This document shows, piece after piece, positions 28,026-35,246 of a stretch of DNA of 64,000 bases. A program made the translations under genes and the position numbers. The stretch spans positions 1-64,000 of the forward strand of contig NZ_CAMQZG010000015.1 of assembly GCF_947039605.1 (NCBI RefSeq), written 5' to 3'. The notes beneath the pieces were generated by a model. That model was not told the DNA's origin, did not search any database, and saw only the letters and a list, made by a program, of their open reading frames with translations. The number at the start of each line of letters is the position of its first letter. The stretch's first letter is position 1. Source of the DNA: an uncultured Clostridium sp. (GTDB lineage: Bacteria > Bacillota > Clostridia > Clostridiales > Clostridiaceae).

Positions 28026-29462
28026 TTAAATTTCCACCTCTAATGAAAATTTGATATTTCCATCTTTTGAACTCATGTTGTAGTTCATATTAGTATGCTT
28101 ATCTAATATATTTTTAACTATATAAAGCCCAAGTCCACTTCCACCAGTTTTTCTATTTCTTGACTTCTCTAATCTATAAAAAGGTGTAAACATCTTTTCT
28201 AAATCCTCTTTTGAAATATCCTCACCAGTATTACTAACCTCAAGTTCAACTTTTTCACCTTTAAATAAATCTATATTTATACAAGTATAATACTCTGAAT
28301 ATTTTATAGCATTGCCTATAATATTATCTAAAACCTTTTTAATTAATTTCATATCTGCATAAACAAAAATATTATCATCTATATTAGTTAACATCTCTAT
28401 ATTCTTTTCTCTTATATAAAATGCTTTTTTCTCAATAGATTCATTAACCATAGTTGAAAGATTTATTTTCTCCATTTCAATTTTAAAAGCTTCACTCTCA
28501 TACTTATTAAGTTCTAATATTTCACCAACAAGTTCCCTCATATCTTGCATAACATCGTAACTTTTTTGAAGATACTTATCTCTATCTTTAAATGCACCTA
28601 TATTATAAATCATTCCCTCAAGTTGCCCACTAACTATCGTTATAGGTGATTTAAGTTCATGTGATATGGTCCCTATAAACTCTCTTCTTTTCTTTTCTGC
28701 TATTTTTTCTTTTTCAATATCACTCAATAATTTTTTATTACTTTCTTCTAACTCTGTAATACTCTTTTCAAGGCTACTACTCATTTCATTAAGGCTAACA
28801 GCAAGCTGTGATAATTCATCATCACTATCTATTTTAAGTTTCTTTGAAAAATCTAACTTTGCCATAGATTTTGCTATATCGTTTATCTTCAAAAGTGGTT
28901 TTGTTACCGCCTTTGAATAAAGATAGGAACTAACTATAGATATTACAATTGTTATTGCTATTACAATTGGCATAAATACAAGCATAACTCTAGTAATTTG
29001 TGATATTGGCTGTGTTGGTATTCTTACCTCAAGAGTCATATGTTGCTTTTGTGCTTTTGAATAAAAACTAATTTTTTTAACAATTCCCTGACTATTAAAA
29101 CGTTTTTCTATCTTACTTTGCTCTGACTTTGTAAACATATCACTTGAAAATCTCTCAAGAAATCTACTGCTTATATATATAATCCCACCATCATTTTTGA
29201 CTAATATGTCTACATTATTATCATATGAAAATTGATTTAAATCTATAAACATATTTGTCAAAGTGCTCTCATCTTTACAGTTACTAATTATATGATTTAC
29301 ACCTGTACTTACAGTTTCACCTTTATAAAACAAATAAGCTTTTGGGAAAAGTGCATATAATGCTGAATAAACTACAATAGTACTTAATATTACTAATGTT
29401 ATTGAAGTAAAAAAAAGCTTATTACTTACCCCAAGTTTATTCCATATTTTTTTCAAGAACAT
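28026..29462 (-). CDS. Sensor histidine kinase with HAMP domain
   Basis: About 478 residues: a membrane segment (about 17-40), an extracellular sensor of about 120 residues, a second membrane segment (about 163-185), HAMP, HisKA with IGTISHELKSPITIVSGQLEG, and an ATPase lobe with DNIIGNAIKY and SGLGLYIVKNIL. The ATG at 29462 is chosen over the track's GTG because AAAGGG is well spaced before it. The gene overlaps its regulator by about 26 bp. The stimulus is unknown. Confidence 0.9.
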   Translation of the reverse strand: MFLKKIWNKLGVSNKLFFTSITLVILSTIVVYSALYALFPKAYLFYKGETVSTGVNHIISNCKDESTLTNMFIDLNQFSYDNNVDILVKNDGGIIYISSRFLERFSSDMFTKSEQSKIEKRFNSQGIVKKISFYSKAQKQHMTLEVRIPTQPISQITRVMLVFMPIVIAITIVISIVSSYLYSKAVTKPLLKINDIAKSMAKLDFSKKLKIDSDDELSQLAVSLNEMSSSLEKSITELEESNKKLLSDIEKEKIAEKKRREFIGTISHELKSPITIVSGQLEGMIYNIGAFKDRDKYLQKSYDVMQDMRELVGEILELNKYESEAFKIEMEKINLSTMVNESIEKKAFYIREKNIEMLTNIDDNIFVYADMKLIKKVLDNIIGNAIKYSEYYTCINIDLFKGEKVELEVSNTGEDISKEDLEKMFTPFYRLEKSRNRKTGGSGLGLYIVKNILDKHTNMNYNMSSKDGNIKFSLEVEI

Positions 29463-30123
29463 ACCCAACACCCTTTACTGTTTTTATATAATTTTTAGTT
29501 ATTTTTTTTCTAATATTTTTTATATGAGCATCTATAACTCTCATATCTCCAAAATATTCATATCCCCAAACATTATCCATAAGATGTTCTCTTGTTACTA
29601 CTCGTGGGTAAAACTCTACAAGATTTTTTAATATATTAAACTCTTTTAAAGTAAATTCAATCTCCTCCATATCTATATATACCTTATAACTATCACTATC
29701 AAGTTTTAAAGATTCAAAACTCACAATATTTGTATTTAAGTCCTTCCTACTCTCTTTATTAGACTCTCCTCTTCTAAGCACTGCTTCTACTCGTTTTATA
29801 AGAACATTAAATGAAAATGGTTTTGTTATAAAATCATCACACTCAAATTCAAAACCTTTTATTTCATCTTGTTCCTCGCTAAGCGCTGTTAAAAATATAA
29901 TTGCTGCATCAGTTTTTACCTTAGCCATTTTACAAAGTGAATATCCATCCATATTAGGCATCATAATATCCATTATAATAAGGTCATACTCATTGTTTTT
30001 TATTTTTTCATATCCAAGTACCCCATCATCAGCTGTATCTACTTGATAATTTTGAGCCTTTAAAAATTCCTTTACAAGTTCTTGTATTTGTAAATCATCT
30101 TCAACTACTAATATCTTCTTCAT
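29437..30123 (-). CDS. OmpR-family response regulator
   Basis: About 228 residues. The receiver has VEDD, phosphoacceptor in LIIMDIMMP, FLTALS and FITKPFS. The winged-helix domain ends with DAHIKNIRKKITKN and TVKGVGYVL. The track's start is 17 codons too long; ATG at 30123 follows AAGGAG by 8 bases and gives the standard MKKILVVEDD beginning. It is first in a two-gene operon with the overlapping kinase. Confidence 0.93.
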   Translation of the reverse strand: MKKILVVEDDLQIQELVKEFLKAQNYQVDTADDGVLGYEKIKNNEYDLIIMDIMMPNMDGYSLCKMAKVKTDAAIIFLTALSEEQDEIKGFEFECDDFITKPFSFNVLIKRVEAVLRRGESNKESRKDLNTNIVSFESLKLDSDSYKVYIDMEEIEFTLKEFNILKNLVEFYPRVVTREHLMDNVWGYEYFGDMRVIDAHIKNIRKKITKNYIKTVKGVGYVLEKNME

Positions 30124-30446
30124 TAGTTTTCTCCTTAAATTTTTTACTTTAATCATATATTCCTCAAAATTCAACTATTCTATAAGTAAAATTTCTTTTT
30201 TATTTAAATTTATCTAAAGAAAAAGAGAGCCCACAACATCAGCTCCCTTACTCTTTACGATTTAGTTTTACATTTTAGGATTTTACATTTCAATTTATAC
30301 TACATAATAATAGGTCTATACTTTAGCCTCTTCAACTTAAAATCTATTATTTTCATCTACAATACCTATTCTAAAATAGTCATCTATATTTAAAATGAAT
30401 CCAATATGAATTCTATGTGAAATTTAAAGACTATATATGACTATTC

Positions 30447-30911
30447 CTAATTTTCACTATTATTTGTATTTCCAAAAACTATTGGTGACATTTCTATATC
30501 AGTGCTAAACCCTTGTCTTGTTACATTTCTGCTTGCTGTAAGCCCCATAGTTTCTTTTCCATTTATATTCACATCATATATAACTTGCTCTGGCCCACCA
30601 AATGACCCAGTTGCTTGACCTATATATATTTCTACATTTCCATCCCCTATATACTTATCTTTTATAGCAGTTTCAAAATCATTTAAAATTCCAGAATTTA
30701 ATGCCTGTTGTGATACCTTTACAGTGAATCCTTGTGGCACATTATTATCATAATTACTACTTGTGCTTCCCTTTGAACCTAAGCTAACATATTGGCTAGA
30801 CTTTGTTGTATTATTATTTTGAACTTTTGTATTATTGCTAGGTACTAGCAAATAAACTATACCTAAAACAATAGCTATTGCAACTGCACCTTTTACCATT
30901 AACTTATTCAT
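30447..30911 (-). CDS. Predicted secreted or membrane-anchored protein
   Basis: The 154-residue protein starts with one hydrophobic segment (about 7-23, KGAVAIAIVLGIVYLLV). A low-complexity Asn/Ser/Thr linker (about 25-58) follows, then a small beta-rich domain. I do not recognise the family. No Cys lipobox is present, so it is probably anchored by the uncleaved segment or released. It is monocistronic. Confidence 0.6.
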   Translation of the reverse strand: MNKLMVKGAVAIAIVLGIVYLLVPSNNTKVQNNNTTKSSQYVSLGSKGSTSSNYDNNVPQGFTVKVSQQALNSGILNDFETAIKDKYIGDGNVEIYIGQATGSFGGPEQVIYDVNINGKETMGLTASRNVTRQGFSTDIEMSPIVFGNTNNSEN

Positions 30912-31077
30912 AATCTATCACTCCTTAACTAATATCAATATTAAATTACTAAACAAACTCTCTTATTCTCTATAAGTTTATTTTATTCAAATAATATGAC
31001 TTAATAAAGTTATATAAATTAATATTTATTTATAATACAAAGACAATATCACTCTTTACTATAATATATTTGTAACC

Positions 31078-31794
31078 TTATACTATTTTCTCCACTCCAT
31101 TTTCATGTATTTTATAAAGGCTTTTTTCTATAATTGAATATCTATTAGGATTAAATATAACATAATTTGTTCCTTTAGGGTCTAAAGAACTCTGATACAT
31201 AAATCCATCAAATTTTCTATTTTTTATATATTCTGATATGAACTGAAGCGGGAGATATTCAAGTTTTTCATGTTCATCTATACGTTTTGTAAAATCTCTA
31301 TTAATGATATATACCAAATTTGCAACTTTTTTATCAAATATGAAACTTTCATTTATACTACTACTTTTTATCTCCTGACTTGATAAATCAAAAAAGCTAT
31401 AAACTCCACCAACTTCTACCTTAGCTATTGTTACTAAATCACCAATTCGTGCTCTTGTTTCTTTCATAGCTGTTTCTTCTTTATCTGCTAAATAAAGATA
31501 CGGTATCCCCATAGGGTTACATCTTCCCATAGAATGCATACCTATCGGAGGTCTTTTCATTTCTGAATCATCTAAATTAACATAATTCCCTATTCTAGCT
31601 CTATATAAAACGAATTTAGTGCCTGTTGTGTGAAATGTTGAAATATCTAAAGCTTCCTCAGTATTTAATACTTCCACTATTTTTTTTCCACTAAAAAATC
31701 TATTTTCTTCTTTTATATCTTTTTTAAATTCTTCCCATATTCTTTTTGCTTTCTTATAAGATTTACTTTTCTTCTCTACTACAAAATGTCTCAT
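31078..31794 (-). CDS. RES-domain protein (possible NAD+-degrading toxin type)
   Basis: The 238-residue protein has an N-terminal helical extension (1-60) and a RES domain. The family's conserved Arg is in FVLYRARIG, the Glu in ETAMKETRAR and the Ser in DGFMYQSS; GRCNPMGIPYLYLAD is also typical. RES toxins such as those of Xre-RES systems deplete NAD+. Here no Xre/DUF2384 antitoxin gene is adjacent on either side, so it may be a solitary RES protein with another role or an orphan toxin. It has its own leader; a terminator separates it from upstream genes. Confidence 0.82.
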   Translation of the reverse strand: MRHFVVEKKSKSYKKAKRIWEEFKKDIKEENRFFSGKKIVEVLNTEEALDISTFHTTGTKFVLYRARIGNYVNLDDSEMKRPPIGMHSMGRCNPMGIPYLYLADKEETAMKETRARIGDLVTIAKVEVGGVYSFFDLSSQEIKSSSINESFIFDKKVANLVYIINRDFTKRIDEHEKLEYLPLQFISEYIKNRKFDGFMYQSSLDPKGTNYVIFNPNRYSIIEKSLYKIHENGVEKIV

Positions 31795-31920
31795 ATGTAA
31801 ACCTACCTTATTCTTTAGCTATATTATATACAATGCAAATCAACTAAAATTTGTTTGTGTTATATACTTTTTATTCTACTCTTTTTTTTAAAATTTATAT
31901 AGTTTTTGTCTAAAAAATAA

Positions 31921-31960
31921 AAAAAACAGAGTTTCACACTAAATATGCATCTCTGTTTTT
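31921..31960 (-). terminator. Terminator of the HNH-like gene
   Basis: AAAAAACAGAG pairs with CTCTGTTTTT over a 19-base loop; on the minus strand it runs into TTTTTTTTATTTTTT. It isolates the two-gene unit upstream from the RES gene. Confidence 0.75.
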
Positions 31961-31969
31961 GATATAATT

Positions 31970-32707
31970 TTAATTCAAAATATAAATTTTAAATTTCTCA
32001 TACCACTCTGTATTCCAACTATTTTCAATACAAAGATTTAATAATTCATCTTCATCATTTATATTTTTAGCTGTAATTTCTTTATGAATCTGTTTATTTA
32101 CTATAAGTCCATTTTCCACATCATTTGCACTAGCTGAAAATATAGCATATGATCTTATATGTGAAAACTCTGCCCCATACTTTAAAATATCATTTGTAAG
32201 CTCATCATACTTTATTTTGTATCTTCTAACCCGTCTACTTTTTAAACCTTTTCTTTTTTCTTTAGACTCAAGCGCAAAAGAAGCTCTTATATTGAATGAA
32301 CTATCACAATCTCTTATCGCTATATATATAGACTCTGAATATTTTAAATATTCTCTAGTGCTTTGCAGTCCAGTTGTCTGTATTCTTGAATCTATAAGCT
32401 TTCCAACCTCATAACCTGTAACATATATTTTAGATGCTACAAATAATTTAAGACTATCTGGTATTTCTGAAACTATATGCCTTGCAATACATTTTGTTGT
32501 TCTAAGTATTCCATCAAGTCTCTCTACATTAAACCACATAACACCACGCCTATCTAAAAAACAACATTGATTATAAGAATTTTCTATCGCTGTAATAGTT
32601 TGTTTTGCTGCTATTTCTGGTTTTTCTGGTTTTTCAAAAATAATATCTCTCATACTATATACCATAATCGCTGGTAAATTTTTATTTTTACTATTCTTTT
32701 CATTCAT
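31970..32707 (-). CDS. Unknown protein with HNH-like C-terminal motif
   Basis: The 245-residue cytosolic protein is not recognised overall. Its C-terminal third reads FSHIRSYAIFSASANDVENGLIVNKQIHKEI in the protein (quoted in parts: FSHIRSYA, VENGLIVNKQIH). This matches the second half of HNH nucleases (HI...., N-G-L, H) as in McrA-like enzymes. The zinc Cys pairs usual in many HNH proteins are absent; CC occurs only near residue 48. It overlaps the upstream J-domain gene by 8 bp and has its own terminator, so the two genes form one unit. The nuclease call is tentative. Confidence 0.5.
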   Translation of the reverse strand: MNEKNSKNKNLPAIMVYSMRDIIFEKPEKPEIAAKQTITAIENSYNQCCFLDRRGVMWFNVERLDGILRTTKCIARHIVSEIPDSLKLFVASKIYVTGYEVGKLIDSRIQTTGLQSTREYLKYSESIYIAIRDCDSSFNIRASFALESKEKRKGLKSRRVRRYKIKYDELTNDILKYGAEFSHIRSYAIFSASANDVENGLIVNKQIHKEITAKNINDEDELLNLCIENSWNTEWYEKFKIYILN

Positions 32708-33242
32708 GACCTACCATCTCTGTATACAATTGATTGATTTTTGCACTTGCCATAGTTGCATATTTATTTTTGCTTTTATCAGGATGTATTTTTTTAGATA
32801 GATTATTTCTCCAAACCTTAGCATCTTTTTCACTCATAAAACATTTTCTTGTTATTCCTAAAATGTTATTTCTCTTTCTTCCCTCTAGTTCTAAAAGTGC
32901 AAATATAATTTTATCTTCTTCTGTCTTAAAATACTCTATAGATTCGTTTTCTTCATTACATTCAATTTTATCTTTATCAAATTGATTTAAAAAATCTTTT
33001 AACGCTATAATTTTATCTAAAAGACCGTCCCAACTATTACTTGTTATTTTAATTATCCCTATAATATTTTTATCTTTAGACTTTTTTTCTTTAAAGTAAT
33101 TTTCTAAATCTACTTTTATACTATTTTGAACATCTCTCATTTTACCAAGTTTTTTAAGTTCTTTTACATTAGATGCATTTAACCATTCCATATATTTACT
33201 CCTAAAAAAATGTTTACAATCTAATATATTTCCATTAATCAT
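32700..33242 (-). CDS. J-domain-like protein (C-terminal HPD motif)
   Basis: The 180-residue protein has a helical, Lys-rich N-terminal region. The C-terminal 60 residues resemble a J domain: ILGITRKCFMSEKDAKVWRNN, then SKKIHPDKSKNK with the HPD motif that triggers Hsp70 ATPase, then ASAKINQLYTEM as helix III. There is no Gly/Phe region or zinc finger, so it is not DnaJ itself. It is coupled by an 8-bp overlap to the HNH-like gene. A chaperone-recruiting partner protein is inferred. Confidence 0.65.
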   Translation of the reverse strand: MINGNILDCKHFFRSKYMEWLNASNVKELKKLGKMRDVQNSIKVDLENYFKEKKSKDKNIIGIIKITSNSWDGLLDKIIALKDFLNQFDKDKIECNEENESIEYFKTEEDKIIFALLELEGRKRNNILGITRKCFMSEKDAKVWRNNLSKKIHPDKSKNKYATMASAKINQLYTEMVGHE

Positions 33243-33283
33243 CTATTATTATATAAATTAAAAATATTTTTTTAAAACTAACT

Positions 33284-33312
33284 AAAAAAAAGCCAAGGAT
33301 ATTATCCTTGAC
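33284..33312 (-). terminator. Terminator of GH4-like gene
   Basis: CAAGGAT-ATT-ATCCTTG hairpin, followed on the minus strand by GGCTTTTTTTAG, 10 bp after the stop codon. Confidence 0.85.
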
Positions 33313-33322
33313 TAAAATTTAT

Positions 33323-34687
33323 CTAACACCTACAACTTCCACAATCTCTTTTACATATTTTTCTTTTTTTTGTTCTTTCTATATCTTTTATCTTTTTCTC
33401 AAAATTTGGTAAGTATGCTTTATTATTAATAAGAAACTCATCTAATATTTTTTTTGCTTTTTCATCTGATGACACAAGTTGATTTATACATAAAGCTTGA
33501 TATGCTTTGTAATAATTACCTGCTATTGCTGCCTCTATACAAAGTTTTTCAAATGATTTTATCTCTATAATTAGTGGTTTTATCCCTATAGGAAGTCTTC
33601 CAACTGATAAAGGTCTTACACCATTTGAATCAACTATACAGTTAACTTCCACAGAATCATTTTCATATAAATCTGATATAACACCATTATTCATAGTGTT
33701 TAAAACTTGGATAGACTTTCTATCATTAATAATACCATCAATAACATCCATAAGGGCTTCTTTATAAAGACTACCTTTTCTAAGATTTAAGCCTCTTGGA
33801 AGTTCTATATTCTCCTCATTTTCGCAATATCTTAAAATTCCTTCCTCAATACCTTTAACTATTTGTCCCCTTGTTATCCCCATATGACATTCTTCTATTC
33901 CATTTTCTAAGAATTGCTCTTTTTTATAGTAATATCTATGATTAACACAAGGTATAGCATCAAGTCCTTTAGCAAAATCACTGCTAAAAGGCATAAGCTT
34001 AGATGTTGTAACATCCAATTTTTCTAGTAATCTAGTATTATAACACTCTCTATTTGCATTTATTGATAGTGCATATAATATGTTACTCACTCCTGCAAAC
34101 CCTATATTAATAACGCTCTTATCAAGTTCTAAAATACTTGCAATTCCTCTTGTCATCTCACTTGCAAGTATACTTACACCTATTATATTTTTAAATCCAG
34201 TTTCATTTACTACTGCATCAATTATCATTCCTATTGGATTTGTGAAGTTAATTACAAAAGCATCACTACATATTTCTTTTACATCAGATATAATGTCTAA
34301 AAATACTGGTATTGTTCTAAGACCTAGTGATAATGCTGCTGCACCTAATTTTTCATCACCTATAACACCATTTATAAATGATACTTTCTCATCATTTATT
34401 CTCTCTTCTATTCCCCCAACTCTAAATTGAGTAATAACAAAATCAGCACAATTCAAAGCGTCTCTTCTATCTATTGAAGTTGTAATTTTGAAATTAGCCT
34501 TTGAATTAGCAATCATCTTTCTTCCAAAACTTGCTAATATCTCCTGCTTCATCTCACCACTTTTTATATCAACAAGACATACTTCACCTATATTTATATC
34601 TTCATTTTTTTCTATAAGACCTTTTATTATTTCAAGTGTATAACTTGAACCTCCACCAATAACAACTACTTTAATTTTCTCTCCCAT
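33323..34687 (-). CDS. GH4-like NAD-dependent glycosidase homologue, divergent active site
   Basis: The 454-residue protein has the GH4 (6-phospho-glycosidase) fold. The NAD-binding start is VVVIGGGSSYTLEIIKGLI, followed by FVITQFRVGGIEERINDE, LRTIPVF and INFTNPIGMI. The usual metal-binding GLCNVP block reads GVSILAS, so the conserved Cys is Ser. The usual QETTGPGG region reads DEKLGAAA. A GH4-atypical tail, KICKRDCGSCRC, ends the protein. It may have changed substrate or metal use. No PTS gene is adjacent. A short palindrome overlaps its leader. Confidence 0.7.
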   Translation of the reverse strand: MGEKIKVVVIGGGSSYTLEIIKGLIEKNEDINIGEVCLVDIKSGEMKQEILASFGRKMIANSKANFKITTSIDRRDALNCADFVITQFRVGGIEERINDEKVSFINGVIGDEKLGAAALSLGLRTIPVFLDIISDVKEICSDAFVINFTNPIGMIIDAVVNETGFKNIIGVSILASEMTRGIASILELDKSVINIGFAGVSNILYALSINANRECYNTRLLEKLDVTTSKLMPFSSDFAKGLDAIPCVNHRYYYKKEQFLENGIEECHMGITRGQIVKGIEEGILRYCENEENIELPRGLNLRKGSLYKEALMDVIDGIINDRKSIQVLNTMNNGVISDLYENDSVEVNCIVDSNGVRPLSVGRLPIGIKPLIIEIKSFEKLCIEAAIAGNYYKAYQALCINQLVSSDEKAKKILDEFLINNKAYLPNFEKKIKDIERTKKRKICKRDCGSCRC

Positions 34688-34707
34688 TATTTCTCCTGCT
34701 ACTTAAA

Positions 34708-34729
34708 ATATAGACAAAAGTGTCTATAT
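34708..34729. promoter_or_regulatory. Palindromic operator candidate before GH4-like gene
   Basis: ATATAGACA-AAAG-TGTCTATAT is a perfect 9-bp inverted repeat 21 bp before the start codon, just upstream of the ribosome site (AGGAGAAAT). It could be a repressor operator or an mRNA hairpin affecting translation. No regulator gene is adjacent. Confidence 0.55.
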
Positions 34730-34789
34730 CAAGAATTTTACTGCTTCCTTGTCCCTTGTTTCGCATACACTACTCCAATTTGATATAAA

Positions 34790-34925
34790 ACTATGTGAAC
34801 AACAAAGTGATTCACATAAAAGCAAAGCTTTTTATTCTCTACTTTTCCACAGTCTTTAGATCCGACTAGCCATCGGTACTTAAGTAGCTTTCCCCTTTCT
34901 TTATTTTTTTAGCTAGTTCTATTAC
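34790..34925 (-). ncRNA. Candidate structured leader RNA, class not identified
   Basis: In the 560-bp gap between the divergent GH4-like and chitinase genes, minus-strand reading shows linked pairings. ACTAGC (34913-34918 region) pairs with GCTAGT, CTACTT with AAGTAG, and CCGA with TCGG around GTACCGATGGCTAGTCGG. The first two cross each other, as in a pseudoknot. Two further hairpins follow (AAAAGC/GCTTTT and TATGTGAA/TTCACATA). I could not match it to a riboswitch class I know. The remaining AT-rich DNA to 35246 should hold the chitinase promoter. Confidence 0.4.
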
Positions 34926-35246
34926 ACACTTTCTTCATTCGAAAGTATATTTAGATACTTTTATATCTATTTATTTATAAATTTGCTAAAGGTTTATATT
35001 CTCCTAAGTTTATTATAAACATTAATTTTTTGAATATATTATTCATAATTTTCTGATAAATCTTTTCTACATATCTAAGTATAAAATATATTTTTTCACT
35101 TTTAATGTATTTATTATTAAATTACTATTAATTTCACTCCATTTAATTATTTTTATTGAAAAATTAAATTAATAGTATATATTTTTACATTTTTTGTAAA
35201 TATAATGTATTAGTACAACTAATTTTTTTAAGGGGGAACTTAAATT

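Noticed and set aside
31078-33242. RES, HNH-like and J-domain genes as one three-gene operon
   Set aside because: A strong terminator at 31921-31960 and a 175-bp gap separate the RES gene from the other two.
34861-34925. Possible c-di-GMP, T-box, cobalamin or M-box riboswitch near GTACCGATGG
   Set aside because: None of the conserved cores of these classes (GACGCAAAGC, GGTGGNACCGCG, B12 box and so on) could be found there; kept only as an unclassified structured region.
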